The position numbers were made by a program, and so were the translations under genes. A stretch of 64,000 nucleotides of DNA from Candidatus Enterococcus willemsii (GTDB taxonomy: Bacteria > Bacillota > Bacilli > Lactobacillales > Enterococcaceae), in the NCBI RefSeq assembly GCF_009933335.1, contig NZ_MAEL01000045.1:58207-122206 (forward strand), written 5' to 3'. Below the pieces are notes generated by a model that saw only the letters and a list, made by a program, of their open reading frames with translations, did not search any database and was not told where the DNA came from. The stretch's first letter is position 1. Each line of letters starts with the position of its first letter. Of the stretch, positions 19,091-27,139 are shown piece by piece.

Positions 19091-20008
19091 ATGGAAAATA
19101 AAATTTCACAATTAATTGATGAAGTCGAAAAGGTTATTTTAGGAAAACGAGAGGTTATTCAAATGACTGTTGCTGCGCTTTTAGCTGATGGTCACGTATT
19201 GTTTGAAGATATTCCTGGCGTTGGGAAAACATTGATGATTCAAACGTTAGCCAAAACTATTCAAGGGAAATTTGCTAGAGTCCAATTTACTCCTGATTTA
19301 TTGCCGAGTGATATTTTAGGAGTTTCGATTTTTAATCGACAGACACATCAATTTGAATTTCGGAAAGGTCCAGTCTTTACCACAGTTCTCTTAGCAGATG
19401 AATTAAATCGGACAACACCTCGAACACAAGCAGCGTTATTAGAAGCTATGTCTGAAAATCGAGTAACGATTGATAATGTTACATATGAATTATCGCCACA
19501 TTTTTTTGTTTTAGCCACGCAAAATCCGATTGAATATGAAGGAACATATCCATTACCTGAAGCGCAACTAGATCGTTTTTTATTTCGCCTGACAATTGGC
19601 TACCCAACGTTTTCGGATGAATTAGCATTAATGTTAGGTAAAAAACGAACCGTTACAAAAGTTAAGCAAATCATGACTGAGCAAGAAGTTGCTAGCTTAA
19701 AGGAGAAGGTTTCTGAAGTTTTTGTTCATGAGAGTGTTGGAAAATATGCGTTAGAATTAGTGCAAGCTAGTCGAAATCATCAAGGTGTAGTTTTAGGCGT
19801 GAGTCCACGTGGTGCAGTTGCTTTTATTCGTGCTGCAAAAGCCTATGCCTTAACAGAGGGAAGACAATATGTGACTCCTGAAGATTTGCAAAAAATTCTT
19901 CCGGCTGTTTTTGGTCATCGTTTACAGTTGAAAAATGCTCATGGAAATGAACTAGAGGCTATTTTACAGCAAATTGTTCGTCGCGTTGCCGTACCTGTAA
20001 GGAGGTAA
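19091..20008 (+). CDS. MoxR family AAA+ ATPase
   Basis: 305 aa. The MoxR hallmarks are seen in order: FEDIPGVGKT (Walker A, ~38-48), FTPDLLPSDILG, LLADELNRTTPRTQAALLEA (Walker B, ~100), LATQNPIEYEGTYPLPEAQLD (sensor 1) and the C-terminal SPRGAVAFIRAAKA. MoxR ATPases are thought to act as chaperones that mature partner proteins. It stands first in a tight three-gene unit with a DUF58 protein and a membrane transglutaminase, the usual context of this family. RBS AAGGAGG is 6 bp before the ATG. Confidence 0.92.
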   Translation: MENKISQLIDEVEKVILGKREVIQMTVAALLADGHVLFEDIPGVGKTLMIQTLAKTIQGKFARVQFTPDLLPSDILGVSIFNRQTHQFEFRKGPVFTTVLLADELNRTTPRTQAALLEAMSENRVTIDNVTYELSPHFFVLATQNPIEYEGTYPLPEAQLDRFLFRLTIGYPTFSDELALMLGKKRTVTKVKQIMTEQEVASLKEKVSEVFVHESVGKYALELVQASRNHQGVVLGVSPRGAVAFIRAAKAYALTEGRQYVTPEDLQKILPAVFGHRLQLKNAHGNELEAILQQIVRRVAVPVRR

Positions 20009-20011
20009 GGT

Positions 20012-21007
20012 ATGCGAAAAATAAAACAACTATATTTACTTGTGATATTTGGTTTGGTATATAGTCTGATTACACTCTATGCACTAGTATTTAATACTCA
20101 AACAGGATGGAGCATGTGGTTTTTTGCAAGTTTATTTTTATTTGTAGAGTTTCTGGGTTTGATGAGTTCGCTTAAACGATTATTTGTTGAGAGTCCTAAC
20201 TTAGTAACTGAAGTGAATCAAGCGCAAGCAGTATCATTTGCTATCAAAAAAAGTAGCGCTCGTTTGTTGTTCTTTCCATACGTCACATTGACAGGGAAAC
20301 AATTACATCCGGAGAAAAAAATCTGGTTCTTTCATAAAAATAGTCTAATAGAAGTCGTTTGGACACCAAAAAAGAGAGGGAATTACTCGGAAGTGGTTGT
20401 TACACTGGTTGCCAGTGATTTATTTGATTGGCTACAGAAGCGACGTAAAATCAGCGTGCCTGTTTCTTGGATGATTCTGCCTATGCAATATCCCTATGCT
20501 GATAAATTACAAATTCTTTTTCAAAGAATACTTCAGCAAAATGAGAATGGGGAAAATGATTTTTCTATCAAAAATTATCGTCCTTATCAACCTGGCGATG
20601 CATTGAAGCACATTGATTGGAAATTATCTAGCCGAGAAGACGAATTGATGTGGCGAGAGTATCAGATGTATCAAAAATCAGATTGGATACTGGTTTTCTA
20701 CGGACAAAAGAGTATTTACTTTGAAGAAATGTTGACCGTTGTGTATACGCTCTTCCAACAATGGCATTTAACTTCTCGACAACTGAAATTATTAGGAAAT
20801 CAAATTGAACAAACCGATGAATTACTTCAGCAATTTGCACAAATTGAACCTTTTGAAACGCCACCCGAAATCGTAAAAGAAAAGAAAAAAATGATTGTGT
20901 TCGTACCAGAAAAATCAGATAACTTAATCGAAGCATTGGTGGCGACTGCCAATCCATTTGAAATCTATACGTATCAAGATATCAAACGACTGGAGGGACA
21001 GCAATGA
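20012..21007 (+). CDS. DUF58 domain membrane protein
   Basis: 331 aa. Two N-terminal membrane segments (about 8-28 and 34-52) are followed by a soluble region containing the DUF58 signature, NYRPYQPGDALKHIDWKLSS near residue 188. DUF58 proteins have a von Willebrand-A-like fold and almost always accompany MoxR ATPases. Three bases separate it from moxR, and it overlaps the transglutaminase gene by 4 (ATGA). The exact function is unknown; an envelope role is inferred from its partners. Confidence 0.88.
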   Translation: MRKIKQLYLLVIFGLVYSLITLYALVFNTQTGWSMWFFASLFLFVEFLGLMSSLKRLFVESPNLVTEVNQAQAVSFAIKKSSARLLFFPYVTLTGKQLHPEKKIWFFHKNSLIEVVWTPKKRGNYSEVVVTLVASDLFDWLQKRRKISVPVSWMILPMQYPYADKLQILFQRILQQNENGENDFSIKNYRPYQPGDALKHIDWKLSSREDELMWREYQMYQKSDWILVFYGQKSIYFEEMLTVVYTLFQQWHLTSRQLKLLGNQIEQTDELLQQFAQIEPFETPPEIVKEKKKMIVFVPEKSDNLIEALVATANPFEIYTYQDIKRLEGQQ

Positions 21008-23139
21008 TGCGACGACTACAAAGAAAATTACCTTTGCTGTTTTTATCGTTTATCAGTTTTTCCGTGTTATTTACGCAATTTTTAACAACCTATCAAGTAT
21101 CTGTAACTGGTTTTAGTTTTTTTGCGATTGCTTTGCTTTGTGTGGTTGCTCTGCTTCGTTATCGACTCCTTAAGTTCCCAGTGTATTTATTGAGTGGTAG
21201 TTGGATTTTTTATCAATATGTTCGCTTAGAGCAGACTTTTTCTTTGTCATGGTTTCGAACTGCAGGCCAGTTAATTCAATCAGAAATTGCTCGTTTTCTG
21301 ACAGGAGAAATGTCTTTTATACCGTTAGAAGTAGCATTGGTTATTCTTTTGCTACTACTGATTTTATTGACTGAGCTGCAAATTGAATATGAACGTATCT
21401 ATTTAAGTACACTGGTGATTATTGTTTATATGTTATTGATAGCCACCTTCAACCGTGTGGATGTTAGCTATAAAATTATTTTACTCTTAGCCGTTGCTTT
21501 AATTATGCGTTTGTTAATTGTGGCAAAACAAGAGTATCAACGCGTCATTTATGGAAGCGTGCTAGTGATTGGATTAGTCATAGGAGCGTCATTGTTACCG
21601 ATAACTAGTATTCGAGATGAATTGGTTATTCGTTCCGCGAGGATTCGCAATCATTTAAATCAAACAGGTTTTTATCAGCTTTTTGAAGAAGGCGCATCAG
21701 GGACACGTACAGGATTTGGAGAAAATGACGCTGTATTAGGTGGACCATTGATGGATGACCACACACTATTATTTGAGGCAAAGCAACAAACGGCTCATTA
21801 TTGGCGGGTTGAAAGTAAAGAAGTGTACACTGGCACTGGCTGGCGTAATTCTTCGTCATATAATGAATCCATTTATGAGGAATCTGGTGGTAGAATTTAT
21901 TTAGAAGATGAAGCTTATCTTGGTGAGTATCAACCGAGGGAAAGCATTGAACTTTCATTTAGCTTGAACGATAGTTATTTGCCGTTGCCCTATGGTCGGG
22001 TCATTTTAGAGTCAGAGACAGACTTTTTAAAATTGGAACGTTCTCATGAAAATGGTCGTCTCAATTACGCATCAGCTTCGGATCGAACCAATCTAACTAT
22101 TGGCTGGTTTCAGCCAGATTATACACAGGCAACTTTGGCTGGGGTGACCAATCAAGAAATTGAGCACTACCTAAGTTTACCTATATTACCTGAACGAGTA
22201 GTCACACTAGCAGAGGATTTGACCGCTGATAAACCCACTTTGTTGGAAAAAGTATTGGCAGTTGAAGAATATTTAAAAAACTCATCGGACTTTCGTTACT
22301 CAAAAATCGATACACCTGTTACACCAAAAGGAAGAGATTATGTGGACCATTTTCTATTTGATTCTCAAGTAGGCTATTGTGACAATTTTTCGACGGCAAT
22401 GGCAGTCTTGTTACGTGCCGTTGATATCCCAACGAGATGGGCCAAAGGGTTTGCTCCTGGGGAAGTGGTTCGAGAAGAAGATGGCCATGATGTGTATGCT
22501 ATCCGTAATTCTGATGCCCATTCATGGGTAGAAGTTTTCTTTGATGGAGTTGGCTGGGTACCATTTGAACCAACACCTTCATTCAGCCAAGCGTTAGATA
22601 GTACCGTTGCAACCAGCGATTCATCTGAAACTAGTGAAACGAGTCAATCAACAGAGGAATCTTCCACTTCAAGTAGTTCGACCGAATTATCAACGTCAAA
22701 TGAATCAACTAGTGCAACAGATGAGCCAACGACAACCAATCACTTTTGGGAACCGATGATTCAACTGTTCAAGAACAGTTGGCGCTATCTACGTTGGCTG
22801 ATTCTAGCTGTGTGTGTCTTGAGTTTATGGCGTTGGGGTGTCACGTGGCAAATACTAATCCTTTGGCGCTTTAATAAACAATCATTGATACGTGTCTATC
22901 CAAGATTATTAAAACAAATTGAGAAACAACAAGAACGACCTGCTGAACAAACCTTACATGCGTATGCTGAGCGAGTTGAAGCGAATTTTCCAATTTTTGA
23001 CGGAGATTTTCGAACCTTAACTCAAAACTATGAAGCAGCACTCTATGCATCTGCATCAATCGAGACTCAGGAAATTGATTATCCTTTTATTAAGAAGCTT
23101 CTTGCTAAAATACGGAAAATGAATAAAAATAGCATTTAG
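21004..23139 (+). CDS. Membrane-bound transglutaminase-like protein
   Basis: 711 aa, TgpA/YebA-like. About six N-terminal membrane helices (1-200) precede an outside domain with a transglutaminase core: VGYCDNFSTAM (Cys ~459), NSDAHSWVEVFF (His ~506) and WVPFEPTPSF, where the third catalytic position is Glu (~522) rather than Asp. A Ser/Thr-rich linker (~535-580), one more membrane helix and a C-terminal cytoplasmic DUF4129-like tail follow. Such proteins probably modify or crosslink surface proteins or wall peptides; the substrate is unknown. It ends inside its own terminator stem. Confidence 0.88.
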   Translation: MMRRLQRKLPLLFLSFISFSVLFTQFLTTYQVSVTGFSFFAIALLCVVALLRYRLLKFPVYLLSGSWIFYQYVRLEQTFSLSWFRTAGQLIQSEIARFLTGEMSFIPLEVALVILLLLLILLTELQIEYERIYLSTLVIIVYMLLIATFNRVDVSYKIILLLAVALIMRLLIVAKQEYQRVIYGSVLVIGLVIGASLLPITSIRDELVIRSARIRNHLNQTGFYQLFEEGASGTRTGFGENDAVLGGPLMDDHTLLFEAKQQTAHYWRVESKEVYTGTGWRNSSSYNESIYEESGGRIYLEDEAYLGEYQPRESIELSFSLNDSYLPLPYGRVILESETDFLKLERSHENGRLNYASASDRTNLTIGWFQPDYTQATLAGVTNQEIEHYLSLPILPERVVTLAEDLTADKPTLLEKVLAVEEYLKNSSDFRYSKIDTPVTPKGRDYVDHFLFDSQVGYCDNFSTAMAVLLRAVDIPTRWAKGFAPGEVVREEDGHDVYAIRNSDAHSWVEVFFDGVGWVPFEPTPSFSQALDSTVATSDSSETSETSQSTEESSTSSSSTELSTSNESTSATDEPTTTNHFWEPMIQLFKNSWRYLRWLILAVCVLSLWRWGVTWQILILWRFNKQSLIRVYPRLLKQIEKQQERPAEQTLHAYAERVEANFPIFDGDFRTLTQNYEAALYASASIETQEIDYPFIKKLLAKIRKMNKNSI

Positions 23140-23168
23140 TGTTTGTTGAAACTAAATGCTTTTTTTTC
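23131..23168 (+). terminator. Terminator of the MoxR-DUF58-transglutaminase operon
   Basis: Perfect stem AGCATTTAGT (23131-23140, containing the TAG stop) with ACTAAATGCT (23151-23160), then eight T. Confidence 0.9.
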
Positions 23169-23236
23169 TAAACAAATCCGGTGAGAAAAATCAGCCCATA
23201 GTCCTATAAGAAAAAAAACTAATTGAATCTTTTGTA

Positions 23237-23245
23237 TGTTATAAT
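23237..23245 (+). promoter_or_regulatory. Extended -10 promoter of the papain-fold gene
   Basis: TGTTATAAT is a consensus extended -10, 40 bp before the start codon. Confidence 0.5.
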
Positions 23246-23285
23246 TGTTTTATTATGTTAGAGGGTTGGTTCACAAGGAGAAAAA

Positions 23286-23912
23286 ATGAAAAGAGTATAT
23301 ATTTTATTAACAGATACCGGGACGGTCTTCACCAAATGTATTCGGGTATTTACGGGGAAAAAATACAATCATGCATCACTGGGTTTAGACCTTCAATTAA
23401 ACCAAGTGTATAGTTTCGGACGCAAAAAAGTTACAAATCCATTTGATGGTGGGTTTGTAAAAGAAAATTTATATCAGGATTTTTTCCTACAAGCGAGTTG
23501 TCAGGTTTATTGTTTTGAAGTAGCAGAAGAACAATTTGAACGATTGCAGGATACTGTGCAAGCTTTTGGATTAGATTCAGCAAAATACAAATATAATTTG
23601 TTAGGATTAGTAGGGATTGCTTTACATCAACATTGGAATCGGAAAGATGCGTATTTTTGTTCGCAATTTTTAGCCCATGTCTTTGAAGAAAGCCAAACTG
23701 TACGTTTTAGTAAGCCAATCTATTTAATTACACCAACAGACTTAATTGAAGCGGTTCAACCGCGACTCGTTTATGAAGGTACTGTCGATGAATATTTGGC
23801 AAATAGTGCAACTTATATCGAAAGTCCAATTACTGTTTATGGTACCAGTCAAAAGTACGGAACAAGCTCTGTAAAAAAATGGGGCTTTCCAGTAATTAAT
23901 CGTTTTTTCTAA
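23286..23912 (+). CDS. Permuted NlpC/P60 (YiiX-like) papain-fold protein
   Basis: 208 aa without signal peptide. A His appears early in KKYNHASLGL (H29) and a Cys late in DAYFCSQFLAHVF (C125). This order, histidine before cysteine, is that of the circularly permuted NlpC/P60 families (YiiX/YebB-like), which include amidases and acyl-transfer enzymes. The C-terminal ~60 residues are unrelated to anything I recognise. It is a single-gene unit with its own promoter; RBS AAGGAG is directly before the ATG. The substrate is unknown. Confidence 0.65.
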   Translation: MKRVYILLTDTGTVFTKCIRVFTGKKYNHASLGLDLQLNQVYSFGRKKVTNPFDGGFVKENLYQDFFLQASCQVYCFEVAEEQFERLQDTVQAFGLDSAKYKYNLLGLVGIALHQHWNRKDAYFCSQFLAHVFEESQTVRFSKPIYLITPTDLIEAVQPRLVYEGTVDEYLANSATYIESPITVYGTSQKYGTSSVKKWGFPVINRFF

Positions 23913-23959
23913 TACAATCAGAGGCTTCCTCATTTAATTTTCACTTAATCAGTTATGGT

Positions 23960-23989
23960 TTGACACTTTTTTTGTAAAAGAGCTAAACT
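23960..23989 (+). promoter_or_regulatory. Promoter of the first DUF308 gene
   Basis: TTGACA (23960-23965), 18-bp spacer, TAAACT (23984-23989). Confidence 0.6.
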
Positions 23990-24055
23990 AATAGTGATGA
24001 AGGATGAAATTGTTATTCAATACTTTATCAAAAATTAGCTGAGGGAGTGTTTTTT

Positions 24056-24583
24056 ATGTACGAAGAAAAAAAGAACTTTGATTGGATGAGTCTTTTACTG
24101 GGGATTTTATTTATGTTAACTGCTCTGGTTACATTTCGTAATCCAGGAACTAGTTTAACAGCAATTGTTATTTATCTAGCAATTACGGCAATTATTAATG
24201 GTGCGGCTAGTTTATTGATTCGTCGCAAAGTCAAACAATTAACTGGTTTGAAATTTACAATGTTCTTAGTGCTAGGTATTATTGAAATTATTGTTGGTAT
24301 CGTTTTGATGTTCAATCTAAATGCCGGAATTCTAGCATTAGCTTATGTTTTTGCCATCTGGTTTGTCATTGACTCGATTCGTAACTTAATAGTATTAAAT
24401 GAAATCTCAGGGGATAGAAAGGCTTATTATTGGTTCTCATTGATTGTGAATGTATTAGGGATTTTTGTTGGCTTCTCTTTATTCTTTGATCCAATCGTTT
24501 CAATGTTGACTTTATCATTTTTAGTTGGTTTTTATTTGTTATTATTAGGAATTTTCTATTTCGTTCATGCATTTTCAAACTAA
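24056..24583 (+). CDS. HdeD-like (DUF308) membrane protein, copy 1
   Basis: 175 aa with about six transmembrane helices in three repeated pairs and almost no soluble domain. The repeated pattern of glycine-rich helices (LLLGILFMLTALVTFRNPG, LGIIEIIVGIVLMF, FVGFSLFFDPI) is that of DUF308/HdeD, linked to acid resistance in E. coli, although the function in Firmicutes is not established. The ATG follows GAGGGAG; a GTG 9 bp upstream is rejected because it overlaps the ribosome site. A second DUF308 gene, also 175 aa, lies 1.1 kb away on the other strand. Confidence 0.8.
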   Translation: MYEEKKNFDWMSLLLGILFMLTALVTFRNPGTSLTAIVIYLAITAIINGAASLLIRRKVKQLTGLKFTMFLVLGIIEIIVGIVLMFNLNAGILALAYVFAIWFVIDSIRNLIVLNEISGDRKAYYWFSLIVNVLGIFVGFSLFFDPIVSMLTLSFLVGFYLLLLGIFYFVHAFSN

Positions 24584-24587
24584 AAAG

Positions 24588-24625
24588 AAAAGAACCATCA
24601 TCGATTATCGATGATGGTTCTTTTT
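24588..24625. terminator. Bidirectional terminator
   Basis: A 17-bp perfect stem AAAAGAACCATCATCGA (24588-24604) with its complement from 24608, flanked by A and T runs; it serves the two convergent genes. Confidence 0.9.
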
Positions 24626-25064
24626 AATTAAATAATGGACGTGTATTGAAGCCAGGTTCTTCAAGTTTGGTCAAACGTTTGTCAATGCGGCGAATAATGC
24701 CTTCTGAAAAATCAAGAGAGTCCACGTTTTTACGGGCACATAGTAGCAAACGTTTTTCGCTAGCGAGGCGACCTTGGCGACGATAAATGTTCGCTAAGCG
24801 TTCAACGTATTCATAATGTGTATAATCTGTTCGCGCAATGAGGTACGTTAATAAGTCTTCTGCTTTGGTACACTCATTGTTGCCATAATAAGTAATCGCT
24901 TCACGGTAAAGTTTAATTTCAAGTTCTTCAAGAAGTTTTGCTTCTTGTTTTTGTTTTTTCCATTCATTCACAGAAATTTTTCCAGTTATTTGGCCATTTG
25001 CATCATATAAAAAAATCACAGGAACGTCATTTGGATGTGTTTGTTCATTTTGAATTTTTTTCAT
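24624..25064 (-). CDS. Small protein with TPR-like helical repeats, unknown function
   Basis: 146 aa soluble protein. The first ~35 residues contain VPVIFLYDANGQITGKISVNEWKK, followed by about 100 residues of helices with tetratricopeptide-like spacing (EAITYYGNNECTKAEDLLTY, YVERLANIYRRQGRLASEKR). No enzymatic motif is visible. It has an AGGAGG site 5-6 bp before the ATG and is clearly expressed as its own unit between the two DUF308 genes. I do not recognise a named family; a protein-protein interaction role is inferred from the helical repeats only. Confidence 0.65.
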   Translation of the reverse strand: MKKIQNEQTHPNDVPVIFLYDANGQITGKISVNEWKKQKQEAKLLEELEIKLYREAITYYGNNECTKAEDLLTYLIARTDYTHYEYVERLANIYRRQGRLASEKRLLLCARKNVDSLDFSEGIIRRIDKRLTKLEEPGFNTRPLFN

Positions 25065-25149
25065 AAAATAACCTCCTGGATGTAATGTGATATATTAAAT
25101 ATACTACATTTTTTTTTAAAGTGCTACTAGAATTATGAAAAAGCTTTCT

Positions 25150-25677
25150 TTAAGGTAAGTTTCGTCGAATTTGGAAGTAACCAGCAATCTCTGAAATCCC
25201 CATAAAAATTAAAATGCTACCAAAAAGTGTCATAATGCTAGCAACAGCATGGAACATTATGACAAAGCCACCAATAATCAAAATACCGGCATAAATCATC
25301 CATGGAAGGAAAGGTTGATTTAATTTCTTTAAATTAAAAGCTTGCATCATTCTTGTACAACCATTTAAAACGATTAAAATCCCCAAGAACACTGTAATGA
25401 TGGTGAAGATTGGTTTCGCCAGAGCGAGTATGGCAGCTGCAGCAACTAATAATAGAATACCTAAAATTAATTCCATTCCTGTATAGCCTGTTTGTTTTTT
25501 CTCACGGTACGCATTCCAAAGATTTAGTAGCCCTAAGACAGCGACATAGCCAGCAACTAAATAAATAATTGCTTGCGTAAATTGTTGAGGGTACATAATG
25601 ACAAGAATACCAGCCACAATATAGCAAATTCCTCGTAATAAGGCATACCGTTGAAATTGTTGAATCAGTTTACTCAT
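25150..25677 (-). CDS. HdeD-like (DUF308) membrane protein, copy 2
   Basis: 175 aa, about six transmembrane helices (GICYIVAGILVIMYPQQF, LGILLLVAAAAILALAKPIF, YAGILIIGGFVIMFHAVASI). It has the same length and repeat layout as the plus-strand DUF308 gene at 24056, so the two are paralogs, but they differ in sequence and are old duplicates. ATG 25677 is preferred over GTG 25686, which overlaps the AGAGG ribosome site. The role is unknown; DUF308 genes are often stress-related. Confidence 0.8.
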   Translation of the reverse strand: MSKLIQQFQRYALLRGICYIVAGILVIMYPQQFTQAIIYLVAGYVAVLGLLNLWNAYREKKQTGYTGMELILGILLLVAAAAILALAKPIFTIITVFLGILIVLNGCTRMMQAFNLKKLNQPFLPWMIYAGILIIGGFVIMFHAVASIMTLFGSILIFMGISEIAGYFQIRRNLP

Positions 25678-25825
25678 AGGATTCACCTCTTTTTTTATTT
25701 GTTCACCTTATTTTATCGAAAATTACCTAAAATAGAAAATTATTTGCCAAAAGAAATAGTATTCAATTGCGATATGCTTTAAATTTCTGTTAAACTAGGA
25801 GGAAAGAAGAGATTAGGAGAAAAAA

Positions 25826-26317
25826 ATGAGCGTATTTACTTTGGTATTTGCTTTATTCACTTTGATTTTATATGCCTATTTATTGGTATTAAGGAAAGAA
25901 CTACTTTTTATTGCGAAAAGAAAATCAGCAACATCTGTGATTTTGCCAATCGTCTTAGCTTTCTTTGTTGGGAGTGCCTACTTGACATCGGATACCCTTG
26001 ATGAACAGGTGCGGGGCTTTGTAGCCGTTTTACTTGTTTTAAGTTATTTGATTAATGGACGTGGTATCGCAGAAGATCGTTTTGTGTTGCATGCATTAGA
26101 TAATCGGGGGATTAAATTTAAGGAAGTGGACCGTGTAGTATTGTTCCAAGATTCTACAGAAAATGTGATTAAATTAAATTTTTTTCGTCATGGCTTACGC
26201 GGACCATTGATGAAATTTAATACAACGACTGAAAAATTAGTTTCTTATTTAGCCACTCGTTTGAATCAAGGAACACCAATTGATGTAATTATCGATCAAG
26301 GAAATCAAAAAAGCTAG
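25826..26317 (+). CDS. Predicted membrane protein of unknown function
   Basis: 163 aa. Three N-terminal hydrophobic segments (about 4-22, 38-54 and 65-80) are followed by a soluble C-terminal half of ~80 residues with a PH-like beta pattern (GIAEDRFVLHALDNRGIKFKEVDRVVLF). I recall similar short proteins in lactic acid bacteria without assigned function. RBS TAGGAG precedes the ATG. The gene stands alone and ends in a terminator shared with the convergent nitroreductase gene. Confidence 0.65.
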   Translation: MSVFTLVFALFTLILYAYLLVLRKELLFIAKRKSATSVILPIVLAFFVGSAYLTSDTLDEQVRGFVAVLLVLSYLINGRGIAEDRFVLHALDNRGIKFKEVDRVVLFQDSTENVIKLNFFRHGLRGPLMKFNTTTEKLVSYLATRLNQGTPIDVIIDQGNQKS

Positions 26318-26336
26318 TGGATTCCACTAGCTTTTT
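26308..26336. terminator. Bidirectional terminator
   Basis: AAAAAGCTAGTGGA (26308-26321) pairs perfectly with TCCACTAGCTTTTT (26323-26336). Confidence 0.85.
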
Positions 26337-26340
26337 GTGT

Positions 26341-26937
26341 TTATTTATATACGCGGAAACGTACATCTGCTGCTAAATGTTCTTTTTCACCAGCATCGCC
26401 TTCTTTTGAGCCGAATACTAATTGTGAACGTAATTTCCAGTTGGCAGGGATGTTCCATTCTGCTGCAACTGCTTCGTCAATGACTGGGTTGTAATGTTGT
26501 AAGTTACCACCTAAGCCAGCTTCAGCAAAAGCTGTCCAAGTGTTTGCCGCCGCAATTCCGTGTTCTTGTTCAGCGTAACCTGGGAAGCTATCAGCATATA
26601 ATGGGAATTGTTCTTGTAAGTTTTTAACAGTATCTAAATCTGAGAAGAATAGCACTGTGCCGTAACCAGCTTTGAAGCCAGCTAATTTTTGTTTTGTGCC
26701 TTCAAATGCTTCTGCAGGAGTTAATGGCTCTAAAGCATCTTGTGTTAAAGACCATAATTTTTCATGAGCATCACCAAATAGAATAACAGCGCGTGTTCCT
26801 TGTGCATGAAATGCAGTTGGACTTGCTTCGACAACATTTTTCACTAGCTCTTCGATTTCTGTTTCTGTTAATTCTACGTTACGTCCCAATGCATAGATTG
26901 AACGGCGATTTTGCAATGTTTCTAAAAAGTTACTCAT
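26341..26937 (-). CDS. Nitroreductase family protein
   Basis: 198 aa FMN-dependent oxidoreductase. RRSIYAL near residue 11 is the FMN-binding Arg motif; SPTAFHAQGTRAVILFG and the C-terminal GLGGNLQHYNP (~139-149) match the group of YdgI/CinD-like nitroreductases, which reduce quinones and nitroaromatics and respond to copper or electrophile stress. It is monocistronic with AGGTGG before the ATG. A dyad on its promoter suggests control by a YodB/HxlR-type repressor, one of which is encoded at 34391. Confidence 0.85.
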   Translation of the reverse strand: MSNFLETLQNRRSIYALGRNVELTETEIEELVKNVVEASPTAFHAQGTRAVILFGDAHEKLWSLTQDALEPLTPAEAFEGTKQKLAGFKAGYGTVLFFSDLDTVKNLQEQFPLYADSFPGYAEQEHGIAAANTWTAFAEAGLGGNLQHYNPVIDEAVAAEWNIPANWKLRSQLVFGSKEGDAGEKEHLAADVRFRVYK

Positions 26938-26984
26938 ATAAAGAATTCCACCTTTTTGTATTTGTTTTTTTGATTACAAAAGCT

Positions 26985-27013
26985 AGTATACAGACTTACT
27001 AAAAGTCAGTAAA
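26985..27013 (-). promoter_or_regulatory. Nitroreductase promoter with TTACT-N7-AGTAA operator
   Basis: On the minus strand TTTACT (27013-27008), 17-bp spacer and TATACT (26990-26985). The dyad TTACT-N7-AGTAA (26996-27012) covers the -35 and half of the spacer, a position where a repressor would block RNA polymerase. Confidence 0.55.
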
Positions 27014-27104
27014 GATTTTTGCTCAATAATTTTGAAAAAATAATTTTGTTTATTTAAAACGAATATTAATGAGAGGGTTATCTTGTTTTGAATCAGTCGA
27101 TTTT

Positions 27105-27113
27105 TGGTATAAT
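27105..27113 (+). promoter_or_regulatory. Extended -10 promoter of rexBA
   Basis: TGGTATAAT at 27105-27113, 27 bp before the TTG start of rexB. Confidence 0.55.
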
Positions 27114-27139
27114 AGAAAATAAAAGAAGGAGGAACTGCC

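Noticed and set aside
24056..25677. Inverted pair of DUF308 genes as arms of a composite element
   Set aside because: The copies are strongly diverged, with no transposase, terminal repeats or target duplication.
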